A stretch of DNA of 64,000 nt from CAMUQR01 sp963539845 (GCA_963539845.1 CAUTML010000002.1:123439-187438), one strand, 5' to 3'. Numbered from the stretch's first letter, positions 35,813 to 44,661 are shown. Notes: a model not told the origin generated them from the letters alone. A program made the numbers and translations.

Positions 35813-36409
35813 TTAGTTAGCAGTTGCAGTAAACACTACCGTACCGGTATAAGTACCACTTGGTTTGGTAGAGTCAGCTTTAGCACCGAATAATACGTCA
35901 GTCTGTTGGCTTTGGATTGCGGTACCGTTGGTTTTGATTTGGTCGTCAGCACCTTGAGCTGGGACACCAGCGAAGGTTCCAGTTAAGTTGTCCAAGTTTG
36001 ATTCAACGGTCATATTACCAGCACCGAAACCACCAGCGTTTTCAACTCGGTAGCCCCAACTGTTATTAGCTAAAGTAGCTGGTGCGTTTAAAGTACCGGT
36101 GTGTGGGTTGATGCTATCGCTTGCTTTTTTCAGGTTACGATCAGCGCCGTTCATACCAAGTTTCAAGGTGTAACCAGCAGCGTTGTTGGTTGAAACCGTA
36201 ACGGTTGCTTTACCGCTTGATGCTTTAGCGCTAGAAGCAGTTGGGTTGATATTTAGGTCAACATTAGCGGTCGATTGAATTGAAATAGTCGAACCGATAT
36301 TAGCATTAACCACGGTGTTAGCGGTTTCAGCTTTAGCTGAGAAAACTGGCAAAGCGACAATCGCAGCCGAAGTTAAAGCGATGCTTGTATATTTAATAAT
36401 TTTTTTCAT
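35813..36409 (-). CDS. Secreted beta-sandwich surface protein (WxL-like)
   Basis: A 198-residue secreted protein: signal peptide (1-28, ending AKA) and a Thr/Ala/Asn-rich beta-sandwich. Segments such as VTVSTNNAAGYTLKLGMNG, NNSWGYRVENAGG and the C-terminal SGTYTGTVVFTATAN recall WxL-domain and CPR surface proteins. It has no membrane anchor, so it is probably held by its operon partners. It has an unusually good promoter (TTGACT-17-GATAAT) and a strong ribosome site (AAAGGAG), consistent with an abundant surface protein. It is the first gene of the operon. Confidence 0.75.
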   Translation of the reverse strand: MKKIIKYTSIALTSAAIVALPVFSAKAETANTVVNANIGSTISIQSTANVDLNINPTASSAKASSGKATVTVSTNNAAGYTLKLGMNGADRNLKKASDSINPHTGTLNAPATLANNSWGYRVENAGGFGAGNMTVESNLDNLTGTFAGVPAQGADDQIKTNGTAIQSQQTDVLFGAKADSTKPSGTYTGTVVFTATAN

Positions 36410-36460
36410 GTTTGTATTCTCCTTTTTTGAGTTTTTTGTATATTTGCTATGTGCATCGTC

Positions 36461-36489
36461 ATTATCTAGCTTCTGCTTAAAAAAGTCAA
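36461..36489 (-). promoter_or_regulatory. Strong promoter of the surface-protein operon
   Basis: On the minus strand TTGACT (36484-36489) and GATAAT (36461-36466) are 17 bases apart. The leader to the ATG is about 45 bases and contains AAAGGAG. Confidence 0.75.
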
Positions 36490-36630
36490 TTATAACTCGC
36501 TAAAAACACCAAACATGATTTTTAAAAGTCACTCGAAATAATTATTTTAAAAGGGTAAAAAACTGATTTTGTGGTTATTTTTACAATATCGTTTTATTAA
36601 CAACATTAAGCAAAAAAGACCGGTTGGGAC

Positions 36631-36659
36631 TTGCTATTTTTAACCATAAACTCTATTAT
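36631..36659 (+). promoter_or_regulatory. Promoter of the amino-acid transporter
   Basis: TTGCTA (36631-36636) and TATTAT (36654-36659) are 17 bases apart, and the ATG at 36668 follows 8 bases later. An overlapping TATAAT (36657-36662) is an alternative. Confidence 0.5.
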
Positions 36660-36667
36660 AATAGCTA

Positions 36668-38161
36668 ATGAAGAAACGATTGCTTAAAATTAGTCTTATT
36701 ATAACAATAGCCGGATTGCTGGTTGGGGTCTGGTGGTTAAGCCGGGGCAATACCACCACATTGCAAACCAAACCAAAACTGGTTATTGGCACCGATCCGG
36801 GGTTTAAACCATTTGAATATCGTCAGGGTGGTAAAATTGTTGGTTTTGATATTGATTTAGCTCAGGAGATTGCTAATGATACTGGTCGCCAGTTAGTGAT
36901 TGAGGAAATGAATTTTGACGGTCTGATTGCCGCTTTACAGGCTGGTAAAATCGATATGGCGGTGGCTGGTATGAGTGTGACACCCGAGCGATCACAAAAT
37001 GTTAATTTTTCTAATCCATATTATTTAGCTAGTCAAATGATTGTGGTGCGTGATAATGATCAACGCATCAAGAGCAAAACTGATTTAACAGGCAAAAAAA
37101 TAGGTGTGCAATTGGGGAGCACTGGCGATACTATCGTTGGTCAACTTCCTCACGTTACTAAAATTCAATTTTCAGCGGTGCCAGCGGTGTTACAAGAATT
37201 GCGGAGCGGTCGTATTGATGCCGCGGTGCTAGATAATGCTCCAGCTGAAACTTATATCAAAACCAATCCTGATTTAAAAATGCTTGACACTAAACTATCG
37301 GAAGAAAATTACGCCATTGCCATGCGCAAGGATCGCACGGATTTGTTAGATCAAGTCAATAATACTATCAAACGAGTGCGCCAGGACGGCACTTATCAGC
37401 GGTTGATTGAAAAGCATTTTTCAGAGCCACTTAGTGAACAAATGAGTTTAGCTAATATTTTCTTGGGGGATCGACGCTATATGTATTTGGTTAAAGGTTT
37501 GGGGGTGACGTTATTTTTGGCAACGATTTCGACAGTGATCGGGGTGGTGATCGGCTTGGCGGTGGCTTTGATGCGAATCTCGCGACTATATCCACTGAAA
37601 TTTTGGCGTAAATCTCGATCGGCGCGCTTAAAACATTGGTCGGAGTTTAATCCGGTAGCGTGGCTGGCAAAATTTTATACCGATGTGATTCGCGGAACAC
37701 CACTGCTGGTGCAATTGTTAATTATGTATTATGTGGTGTTTGGCAGTTACCAAAATGTTCCGAAGCTGGTCGTGGCCGCGCTAGCCTTTGGGATTAACTC
37801 TGGGGCATATGTGGCGGAATTGATCCGAGCTGGGTTTGAAAGTTTACCAAAAGGTCAGTGGGAGGCATCACAATCGCTTGGTTTAAATTATCCGCAGACA
37901 ATTTGGTATGTAACGATGCCTCAGGCATTCAAAGTAGCCTTGCCAAGTTTGATTAGCGAGTTTATTACTCTGCTTAAGGAAACTTCGATTGTTGGTTGGA
38001 TCGGGGCGACTGATTTAATGCGCGGTGCTGATAATATTCGTTTTCAGACCGCGACGGCTTTTGAGGCGTTGATTGCCGCAGCACTGATTTATTTAATGTT
38101 AACGACTATTTTTACAAAAATAATGACCCGCGTGGAAAAGAGGCTTCAAAATGACGCTTAA
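36668..38161 (+). CDS. Polar amino-acid ABC transporter, substrate-binding/permease fusion
   Basis: A 497-residue fusion. After an N-terminal helix (7-27) a periplasmic-binding domain of the SBP_bac_3 type occupies about 35-262 (LVIGTDPGFKPFEYRQGGKI, GFDIDLAQEIA, MAVAGMSVTPERS). It is followed by a BPD_transp_1 permease (about 270-490) with the EAA-like segment EASQSLGLNYPQTIWYVTMP and a TPLLVQL helix. Such fusions (GlnP type) import glutamine, glutamate, arginine or related amino acids. The gene overlaps the ATPase gene by 11 bases. Arginine import for the nearby arginine deiminase operon is possible but not shown. Confidence 0.92.
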   Translation: MKKRLLKISLIITIAGLLVGVWWLSRGNTTTLQTKPKLVIGTDPGFKPFEYRQGGKIVGFDIDLAQEIANDTGRQLVIEEMNFDGLIAALQAGKIDMAVAGMSVTPERSQNVNFSNPYYLASQMIVVRDNDQRIKSKTDLTGKKIGVQLGSTGDTIVGQLPHVTKIQFSAVPAVLQELRSGRIDAAVLDNAPAETYIKTNPDLKMLDTKLSEENYAIAMRKDRTDLLDQVNNTIKRVRQDGTYQRLIEKHFSEPLSEQMSLANIFLGDRRYMYLVKGLGVTLFLATISTVIGVVIGLAVALMRISRLYPLKFWRKSRSARLKHWSEFNPVAWLAKFYTDVIRGTPLLVQLLIMYYVVFGSYQNVPKLVVAALAFGINSGAYVAELIRAGFESLPKGQWEASQSLGLNYPQTIWYVTMPQAFKVALPSLISEFITLLKETSIVGWIGATDLMRGADNIRFQTATAFEALIAAALIYLMLTTIFTKIMTRVEKRLQNDA

Positions 38162-38876
38162 TATTACTAAATTAAAGAAAAGTTTTAACGACTTAAAAGT
38201 TTTAAAAAGCATCGATCTAGTGGTGGTGCCGGGTGAAATTGTTGCGCTGGTGGGCAGTTCTGGCGCTGGTAAATCAACTTTATTGCGATGCATTAATCAA
38301 ATCGAGGAACCAACCGGTGGCAAAGTGGTGCTTAATGAAGTTGATTTGTTGCGGGGCGACGCTCAAGCTCGCGAAATGCTCAATCATATTGGGATGGTGT
38401 TTCAGCAGTTTAATTTATTTCCACATCTGACGGTTTTAGAAAATATTATTTTGTCACCAATGAAAGTCGATAAACAACCTCGCGATTTAGCGGTCAAAAA
38501 CGCCAAAGCGCTGCTTAAAAAACTCGGAATGTCCGACAAAGCTGAGGTTTATCCGGGGTCGCTATCTGGTGGCCAACAACAGCGGGTGGCAATTGCTCGG
38601 GAGCTAGCCAAAAACCCAGATTTAATGCTGTTTGACGAACCAACTAGTGCCCTTGATCCGGCTAATGTTGATGGACTGGCAGAAATCATTAAGGGGCTAG
38701 CGAGCGAGGGCATGATGGTGGTGGTTGTGACTCATGATATTCGGTTCGCGCTCGAGGTGGCTAGTCGGGTAGTTTTCTTAGAAAAAGGCAAAATTGTGGC
38801 TAACGACGCCCCCGATAAAATTATCGAATCGGACGATCCGACGGTCTATAATTTCTTCCAAAGTGCTTTAAATTAG
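38151..38876 (+). CDS. Polar amino-acid ABC transporter ATP-binding protein
   Basis: This 241-residue ABC ATPase (GlnQ/ArtP type) has Walker A GSSGAGKSTLL (about 36-46), the Q-loop VFQQFNLFPHLTVLENI, the signature LSGGQQQRVAIARELA (about 136-151), Walker B LMLFDEPTSALDP (about 160-172) and the switch His in VVVTHD. It energises the fused binding/permease protein whose gene it overlaps. The weak AT hairpin at 38873-38893 may end the transcript. Confidence 0.93.
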   Translation: MTLNITKLKKSFNDLKVLKSIDLVVVPGEIVALVGSSGAGKSTLLRCINQIEEPTGGKVVLNEVDLLRGDAQAREMLNHIGMVFQQFNLFPHLTVLENIILSPMKVDKQPRDLAVKNAKALLKKLGMSDKAEVYPGSLSGGQQQRVAIARELAKNPDLMLFDEPTSALDPANVDGLAEIIKGLASEGMMVVVVTHDIRFALEVASRVVFLEKGKIVANDAPDKIIESDDPTVYNFFQSALN

Positions 38877-38983
38877 TTTTTTAAAAAAACTAACGTTATC
38901 ACCTAAATTGACTTAAAAATACCAATATTATCAACCAAAATCGTTGTGATAAAAACAACATTTTCGGAATTAGACTAAAAAGA

Positions 38984-39496
38984 TTAACGCTTGGTGATTT
39001 CGCCGGCGTAACGGTCTTTGTAATCACTGGCCTGGTAAAATACTTCGTAACTATTAGTACCGGTTCGGATGTCGCTTTCGTGAACGATTAGCGGTCGACA
39101 ACTAGCAAATTGCTTGTTGAGTTCGACTTTTTCGGTGAGGTATTGTTTGCCGTTTAGAACCAGCCGACAACTAGCTTTTTTGTCGCTAGTGTTTTTGATG
39201 TCGGTGTGAATTTTAATTTCGACATTGCCATTTGACAAGCGATTAAATTGATTTAAAACTAATTGGCGTGGATAACCGTCATTGGGATCGGAAACTTGTG
39301 GGGCGGGTTTTTCCTCGAGCTGATAATCAAGCACGTTTTGATTGATGGGATCGGTAATCGGCTCGGTCGGCTTAATTGGCTGAGCTGGTTGAGTAGTTGG
39401 TCGAAAAGGTCCCAATTGCTGAAAATAAGCCAGGGCTATTGTCGCTCCAGTTAAAACAACGATAATACTTATAATAATGACAAATTTTTTAAGCAT
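38984..39496 (-). CDS. Membrane-anchored extracytoplasmic protein, function unknown
   Basis: A 170-residue protein with one N-terminal helix (5-24), a Pro/Thr-rich spacer (30-65) and a beta-rich C-terminal domain with two cysteines (KASCRLVLNGKQYL and KQFASCRPLIVHE). No lipobox is visible, so it is probably an uncleaved anchor. TAAAAT lies 6 bases before the ATG. It stands alone between the ABC transporter and arc operons and has no recognised family. Confidence 0.7.
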   Translation of the reverse strand: MLKKFVIIISIIVVLTGATIALAYFQQLGPFRPTTQPAQPIKPTEPITDPINQNVLDYQLEEKPAPQVSDPNDGYPRQLVLNQFNRLSNGNVEIKIHTDIKNTSDKKASCRLVLNGKQYLTEKVELNKQFASCRPLIVHESDIRTGTNSYEVFYQASDYKDRYAGEITKR

Positions 39497-39502
39497 AAAT
39501 TA

Positions 39503-39508
39503 ATTTTA
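39503..39508 (-). promoter_or_regulatory. -10 box, leaderless gene at 39496
   Basis: TAAAAT on the minus strand, 6 bases before the ATG. Confidence 0.45.
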
Positions 39509-39599
39509 GCATACATATTAAACTAAAGTTTGTTTTTTGATAACGCTTATGATATAAATAATAGTGTATATCTTTTAATAAAAAGGGAGAACAACAAAA

Positions 39600-40835
39600 A
39601 TGGATCAACCAATTCGCGTTAACTCAGAAATTGGACGTTTAAAAACAGTTTTACTGCATCGTCCAGGCGAAGAATTAGAAGCTTTAACACCTGAATATAT
39701 GGGGCGAATGCTATTTGATGATGTGCCTTTTTTGAAAAAAGCACAGGAAGAACACGATGCTTTTGCGCAAGTCTTGCGTGATAATGGTGTCGAAGTGTTG
39801 TATCTTGATCAATTAGTGGCGGAAGCACTTTATACCGAAGAAATTAAGTGGCAATTTATCAAAGAAATGGTGCGTGCTTCAAAACAAGATGACAATTACT
39901 CAGCCGAGGCAATTGTTAATTACCTTGGTAATATGGACACTTTGGCAATGGTACGCAAAGTCATGGCCGGCGTCAAAAAAGACGAGGTCAGCGTCATGGA
40001 GCCAGAGAATAAACAGTTGCATCACTACATGGTTGATGATTATCCATTTTATCTAGATCCAATGCCAAACTTGTATTTTACGCGGGATCCAGGTGCCGCT
40101 ATTGGTAATGGCGTTAGTGTTAATAAAATGCACTGGCCAGCTCGACGTCGTGAATCGTTATTTATGGAGTATATTCTCAATTATCATCCACGTTTCCGCG
40201 ACGCTCATGTGCCAATGTGGTATAACCGCAACAATCGCTTCTCAGTAGAGGGTGGTGATGAATTAGTCTTAAACAAAGACACTTTAGCGATTGGTATCAG
40301 CGAACGCACTGAAGTCGAAGCTATCGAAAAAATTGCTTCAAAATTGCTCCGCGAATCTGATTTTAAGCGTGTGGTAGCCATGAAAATCCCATCAAAGCGT
40401 GCCTTCATGCATCTTGATACCGTCTTTACGATGATTGACTACGACAAATTCTCAGTTCATCCCGAGATTTTGGCTGAAGGTGGCAAATTAGACACTTATA
40501 TCATGGAAAAAGCCGACAATCAAGTTGGTTATCATATCACTTACCAACAAGATCTCAAACAAGTTTTGCAGGATGTGTTGGGTGTGCCAGAAATTCAATT
40601 GATTCAATGTGGTGACGGCGATCCAATTGCGGCGGCTCGTGAACAATGGAACGACGGTTCAAACACCTTGGCAATTGCCCCAGGTGTGGTGGTAACTTAC
40701 GCTCGCAATTACATTACTAACGAAGCTTTGCGCCGAGCTGGTGTCAAAGTGATCGAAGTTGTTGGTGCGGAACTTGGTCGCGGTCGTGGTGGTCCACGCT
40801 GTATGTCAATGCCGTTAGTGCGAGAGGAGATTTAA
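39600..40835 (+). CDS. arcA: Arginine deiminase
   Basis: A 411-residue enzyme converting arginine to citrulline and ammonia, the first step of arginine fermentation. Active-site segments are all present: FTRDPGA (about 160-166), VEGGDELVL (about 216), HLDTVFTMID (about 270-279) and the catalytic Cys in GRGGPRCMSMPLVREEI near the C-terminus. The length is normal. AAGGGAGA precedes the ATG by 9-10 bases, and a TGATATAAA -10-like box lies further up, so unlike many neighbours it has a leader. Its TAA overlaps the arcB ATG. Confidence 0.97.
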   Translation: MDQPIRVNSEIGRLKTVLLHRPGEELEALTPEYMGRMLFDDVPFLKKAQEEHDAFAQVLRDNGVEVLYLDQLVAEALYTEEIKWQFIKEMVRASKQDDNYSAEAIVNYLGNMDTLAMVRKVMAGVKKDEVSVMEPENKQLHHYMVDDYPFYLDPMPNLYFTRDPGAAIGNGVSVNKMHWPARRRESLFMEYILNYHPRFRDAHVPMWYNRNNRFSVEGGDELVLNKDTLAIGISERTEVEAIEKIASKLLRESDFKRVVAMKIPSKRAFMHLDTVFTMIDYDKFSVHPEILAEGGKLDTYIMEKADNQVGYHITYQQDLKQVLQDVLGVPEIQLIQCGDGDPIAAAREQWNDGSNTLAIAPGVVVTYARNYITNEALRRAGVKVIEVVGAELGRGRGGPRCMSMPLVREEI

Positions 40836-41827
40836 TGCTAAATCTAAAAGGCAAATCATTTTTAGCGCTAAAAGATTTCAGTCCGCGTCAAATTCGTTTG
40901 ATGCTTGATACGGCGATCCAATTAAAAAAGAACAAGTACACTGGTGTCGCCAATCGGATTCACGAAGGCAAAAATATTGCTTTACTATTTGAAAAAACCT
41001 CTACTCGGACCCGGTGTGCCTTTGTGACTGGCGCTCATGATCTAGGAATTCACGCTGAATATTTAGGCAAAGACGATATCCAACTTGGCAAAAAAGAATC
41101 AGTCGAAGATACTGCTAAGGTGCTGGGTCGGATGTTTGATGGTATTGAATTTCGTGGTTTTGATCACAAAACCGTTGAGATGCTGGCTGAACATTCTGGT
41201 GTGCCAGTTTGGAATGGCTTAACTGACAAATTTCACCCAACTCAGGGTCTAGCTGATTTGATGACGATTGAGGAAAACTTAGGTTTTCTAAAAGGCGCTC
41301 GGCTGGCTTATGTTGGTGACGGTCGCAATAATGTGGCTAACACCTTGATGTTTGCTTCGGCGTTGATGGGGCTGGATTTTCGAATTGGTTCGCCAAAAGA
41401 GCTATTTCCAGACCCGGCTCTAGTAAAAGAGGCTAAAGCCTTAATTGCAAAATACAAAACTGGTGCTTCGATTACCATTACTGATAACCCCCGACAGGCA
41501 GTGGCTGGCGTTGACGCTATCTACACCGATGTCTGGGTCTCTATGGGCGAGGAGGATAAATTCGCCGAACGAATTAGGTTACTAAAAGCGTATCAAGTTA
41601 ATCGAGAGCTGATGGCAGCCACTGGCAATACCGATGTCAAGTTTTTGCACTGTCTGCCAGCTTTTCATGACAAAGAGACGATTTTTGGTAAACAAGTGTT
41701 TGAACAGCATGGTTTAGCTGAGATGGAAGTTTCGAATGAAGTTTTTCTTTCGCCAGCTAGTGTGGTGTTTGACCAAGCAGAAAATCGTATTTATACGATT
41801 GAAGCAGTGATGGCTCTCACTATTTAA
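40835..41827 (+). CDS. arcB: Ornithine carbamoyltransferase (catabolic)
   Basis: A 330-residue enzyme that cleaves citrulline with phosphate to ornithine and carbamoyl phosphate in the arc pathway. The carbamoyl-phosphate motif is FEKTSTRTRCAF (about 50-61), then HPTQGLADLMT (about 130-140), the ornithine-binding HCLPAFHD (about 269-276), and the C-terminal ENRIYTIEAVMA. It starts inside the arcA stop codon, and the operon context indicates the catabolic role. Confidence 0.96.
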   Translation: MLNLKGKSFLALKDFSPRQIRLMLDTAIQLKKNKYTGVANRIHEGKNIALLFEKTSTRTRCAFVTGAHDLGIHAEYLGKDDIQLGKKESVEDTAKVLGRMFDGIEFRGFDHKTVEMLAEHSGVPVWNGLTDKFHPTQGLADLMTIEENLGFLKGARLAYVGDGRNNVANTLMFASALMGLDFRIGSPKELFPDPALVKEAKALIAKYKTGASITITDNPRQAVAGVDAIYTDVWVSMGEEDKFAERIRLLKAYQVNRELMAATGNTDVKFLHCLPAFHDKETIFGKQVFEQHGLAEMEVSNEVFLSPASVVFDQAENRIYTIEAVMALTI

Positions 41828-41858
41828 CAGAGCTACTATAACAAAGAAAGGATGTATA

Positions 41859-43412
41859 ATGGCTACAGAAAATAAGCCAAAGAAAGCATTTAAAATGCCT
41901 TCTGCCTTCAGTGCGTTGTTTGTGATTATCGCATTGATGGCTGCTTTGACCTGGGTAATTCCTTCAGGTAAATATAATATGATTCCTGATCCAAACGATT
42001 CCTCAAAGGAAATTCGTGAAGCAGGTAGTTACAAATCAATTAAAAAAGTCGAAACCACCAAAGACGCTGAAACTGGTGAAGAAACCACCACTGATTTGCG
42101 TCAGGGTGTCTGGGACGCCTTTATTTCACCAATCAAAGGTATGTCCGAAAAACTTGACGTGATTGTTTTCGTCTTGATCCTGGGTGGATTCTTGGGCGTT
42201 GTCATGAAAACCGGCGCTCTTGACGCTGCTCTAGGTAGCTTGCTCAAAAAGATGAAAGGTCGCGAAAAATGGTTGATTCCAATTTTGATGATCTTATTCT
42301 CAATCGGTGGTACAACCTATGGTATGCAAGAAGAAGCCGTGGCTTTTTATGCGCTGGTGGTGCCGATTATGCTAGCTGCTGGTTATAACGCTATGACCGC
42401 TGTGATGGTGATCGTTCTCGGTGCTGGTACCGGTGTGATGGCTTCAACCATTAACCCTTTCTCAACCGGTATCGCTGCTAAATCAGCCGGAGTAGAACTC
42501 GGTAACGTTTTAGGCGTTCAAGCTCTAATTATGGTGTTGTCGTTGATCGCAGCTATTATCTTCACTATGCGCTACGCTTCTAAAGTAAAAGCTGGTGCTT
42601 ACAAAGAAGATTCTGTTGGTAAACCATCAGTTAAAGCTCTTGATATGAACAGCGTGCCTGAATTTACAACTTCACGCAAAACTATCATGGCGATCTTTGC
42701 TTTGAACTTCTTGGTGATGATTATCTCATTGATTCCTTGGAGCAACTTTGAGATTACTTTTTTCCAAGATATTCATAACTATTTAGCTAGCCTGCCAATT
42801 ATCGGTGCGATCTTTGGTCTAGCGCACAATGTGCCATTTGGTGACTGGTACTTTAACGAAATTTCAGCTTTGTTCTTAATTTCAACTGGTGTTATAGCCT
42901 TGATTTACGCTAAAGAATTTGAAAAAGAAGAGGTTTCAATTACCGATACATTTATCGCTGGCGTAGCTGATTTGTTAAGTGTGGCGTTAATCATCGCCGT
43001 AGCTGCAGCTGTATCAGTGGTGATGCAAGCTGGTGGTATCCAAGATACTATCATTCACTGGGGTGAAGAAGCCCTCAAAAATGTCGGTGGTGGTCTTGTT
43101 GGCGTTTTAGCTTACTTGTTCTACTTACCAATGACCTTCATTATTCCATCGTCATCTGGTTTGGCGGCCGCAACTATGCCGGTGATCGCTCCTGTGGCTG
43201 ATCTGGTTAACTCCAGCAAGGAAATCATGGTGGTGGCATTTGCAACCGCTTCTGGTTTGCTCAATATGATGGCTCCAACCATCGCTTCGCTGTTGGCTGG
43301 CTTGGCTTTGGCTGGTGTTTCTTACAAAAATTGGTTGAAGCGCTCCGCTCCAATTATGATTATTTTTGCTTTAATTAGCATGGTAGTCATCTTCTTCATG
43401 GGAGTAATGTAA
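41859..43412 (+). CDS. arcD: Arginine/ornithine antiporter (YfcC/DcuC family)
   Basis: A 517-residue protein with about twelve membrane helices. It resembles the YfcC/C4-dicarboxylate anaerobic carrier family rather than the APC-type ArcD. Visible segments are FKMPSAFSALFVIIALMAAL at the N-terminus, GTTYGMQEEAVAFYALVVPI, GAGTGVMASTINPFSTGIA and PSSSGLAAATMPVIAPVADL. Placement between arcB and arcC indicates exchange of external arginine for ornithine. AAAGGATG precedes the ATG by a few bases. Confidence 0.9.
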   Translation: MATENKPKKAFKMPSAFSALFVIIALMAALTWVIPSGKYNMIPDPNDSSKEIREAGSYKSIKKVETTKDAETGEETTTDLRQGVWDAFISPIKGMSEKLDVIVFVLILGGFLGVVMKTGALDAALGSLLKKMKGREKWLIPILMILFSIGGTTYGMQEEAVAFYALVVPIMLAAGYNAMTAVMVIVLGAGTGVMASTINPFSTGIAAKSAGVELGNVLGVQALIMVLSLIAAIIFTMRYASKVKAGAYKEDSVGKPSVKALDMNSVPEFTTSRKTIMAIFALNFLVMIISLIPWSNFEITFFQDIHNYLASLPIIGAIFGLAHNVPFGDWYFNEISALFLISTGVIALIYAKEFEKEEVSITDTFIAGVADLLSVALIIAVAAAVSVVMQAGGIQDTIIHWGEEALKNVGGGLVGVLAYLFYLPMTFIIPSSSGLAAATMPVIAPVADLVNSSKEIMVVAFATASGLLNMMAPTIASLLAGLALAGVSYKNWLKRSAPIMIIFALISMVVIFFMGVM

Positions 43413-43414
43413 TA

Positions 43415-44356
43415 GTGGCCCGAATTGTGGTCGCTCTCGGTGGTAACGCCTTGTCGCTTGACGGCAAGGCGACTGCCGTTGCTCAACAACAAGTTGCGGA
43501 TCAAACCACTGGCCTATTGGCGCGGTTGGTACAGGCTGGTCATGAACTGGCGGTGGTGCATGGCAATGGTCCGCAAATCGGCAATATTATCTTGCACGAA
43601 GAAGCTATCAATACCGAAAAAACCCCAACCATGCCAGTCGATACTTGTGGGGCGATGAGTCAGGGGCAAATTGGTTATTGGCTTCAAAAGGCTTTTTATA
43701 ATAATTTTCAAACCTTGGGCATTACCAAACCGGTTGCCTCGATAGTGACCCAAGTAGTGGTTGATCCTAACGATCCAGCTTTTTCCAACCCCACCAAACC
43801 AATCGGTCCATTTTATAGCGAAGAAGAAGCTAAAAAACTGGCGGCTGAACGTGGTTTTGTGGTCAAAGAAGATGCCGGTCGTGGTTGGCGTAAAGTCGTC
43901 CCTTCACCAAAACCAATTGATATTGTTGAGGCCGATTTGGTTAAAATGGCGCTCGATAATCAAGCAATTTTGATTACCGCGGGCGGTGGTGGTATCCCTG
44001 TTTATTATCAAAACGACAAGCTAGTCGGTTTGGAAGCGGTGATTGATAAAGATTTCGCAGCCGCCAAATTGGCGGAAATTATCGAGGCTGATGTGTTGTT
44101 GATTTTAACGGCAGTTGATGCTGTAAAAATTAACTACGGTCAACCTAATGAACAGGCTATCAACCAAATGAGTCTTGATCAAGCTCGGCAATATATCGCC
44201 GAAGGTCAATTTGCGCCAGGCAGTATGCTACCAAAAGTGGAAGCGTCAATTAAATTTGTCTCAACTGGTAACGGTCGCCAAGCGATTATTACCACTCCAG
44301 AGGGCGCGCTCGAGGCGCTAAACGGCCAAATTGGTACAAAAATTACCCAAAATTAG
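43415..44356 (+). CDS. arcC: Carbamate kinase
   Basis: A 313-residue kinase (GTG start) that makes ATP from carbamoyl phosphate, the energy-yielding step of the pathway. Motifs: VVALGGNALSLDG (about 4-16), VVHGNGPQIGN (about 46-56), DTCGAMSQGQIGYWLQ (about 73-88), ITAGGGGIPVYY (about 188-199) and VDKD-type VIDKDFAAAKLAE (about 208-220). It begins 2 bases after the arcD stop. Confidence 0.96.
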   Translation: MARIVVALGGNALSLDGKATAVAQQQVADQTTGLLARLVQAGHELAVVHGNGPQIGNIILHEEAINTEKTPTMPVDTCGAMSQGQIGYWLQKAFYNNFQTLGITKPVASIVTQVVVDPNDPAFSNPTKPIGPFYSEEEAKKLAAERGFVVKEDAGRGWRKVVPSPKPIDIVEADLVKMALDNQAILITAGGGGIPVYYQNDKLVGLEAVIDKDFAAAKLAEIIEADVLLILTAVDAVKINYGQPNEQAINQMSLDQARQYIAEGQFAPGSMLPKVEASIKFVSTGNGRQAIITTPEGALEALNGQIGTKITQN

Positions 44357-44390
44357 CTTAAATTAAGGCTAACAGAGGTCAAATAGCAAT

Positions 44391-44425
44391 TTTTCCACAA
44401 AAAATCGCTACTTTTCCACAAAAAA
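44391..44425 (+). repeat. Two 14-base DnaA-box-like repeats 21 bases apart
   Basis: TTTTCCACAAAAAA occurs at 44391-44404 and 44412-44425. The core TTTTCCACA also occurs in the dnaA-rpmH region. The pair lies just upstream of the mini-gene promoter, on the same helix face (two turns). Confidence 0.6.
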
Positions 44426-44438
44426 CACGCTTATGGTA

Positions 44439-44467
44439 TTGACTTTTTGGATATTTTTTGATACAAT
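44439..44467 (+). promoter_or_regulatory. Strong promoter of the mini-gene
   Basis: TTGACT (44439-44444), a 17-base spacer and TACAAT (44462-44467). The predicted start is near 44474. Confidence 0.8.
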
Positions 44468-44476
44468 ATAAGTTAT

Positions 44477-44521
44477 GTCTTTTGATAATACAAGTGACTA
44501 ATGGTCGAAATCGCAAAAGAC
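44477..44521 (+). promoter_or_regulatory. Leader hairpin of the mini-gene
   Basis: GTCTTTTG (44477-44484) pairs perfectly with CAAAAGAC (44514-44521), closing a 29-base internal loop just after the predicted transcript start. It ends 12 bases before the ribosome site, so it could control translation or stabilise the RNA. Confidence 0.45.
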
Positions 44522-44545
44522 AGACAATTAAAAGAGGAGTAATCC

Positions 44546-44638
44546 ATGTCAATAGCCGTCGAATTTGTGCCTTCCAGGTGCAAAAAGATCGCAGTCGACG
44601 TGGTGCCTGCCGAATGGCAGCTCTATCTTGTTGATTAG
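44546..44638 (+). CDS. 30-residue small protein of a stand-alone mini-gene
   Basis: An ATG at 44546 follows GAGGAG by 6 bases and opens a 30-codon frame, MSIAVEFVPSRCKK at the N-terminus and AEWQLYLVD at the C-terminus, ending with TAG. It has its own near-consensus promoter, a structured leader and a strong terminator within 230 bases, so the unit is clearly transcribed. The peptide is soluble and has one Cys. No family is recognised. The RNA itself could be the product, with the frame accidental, but the spacing and strength of the ribosome site favour translation. Confidence 0.55.
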   Translation: MSIAVEFVPSRCKKIAVDVVPAEWQLYLVD

Positions 44639-44661
44639 AGCATAACAAAAAATTATATTAC

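Noticed and set aside
38873..38893. Terminator after the ABC ATPase gene
   Set aside because: It is an AT-only hairpin (TTAGTTTTTT/AAAAAACTAA) of low stability, so it is mentioned in the gene entry but not listed as a confident terminator.
44379..44648. Antisense 89-codon frame across the mini-gene
   Set aside because: It runs against a strong promoter and terminator and has no ribosome site or recognisable features.
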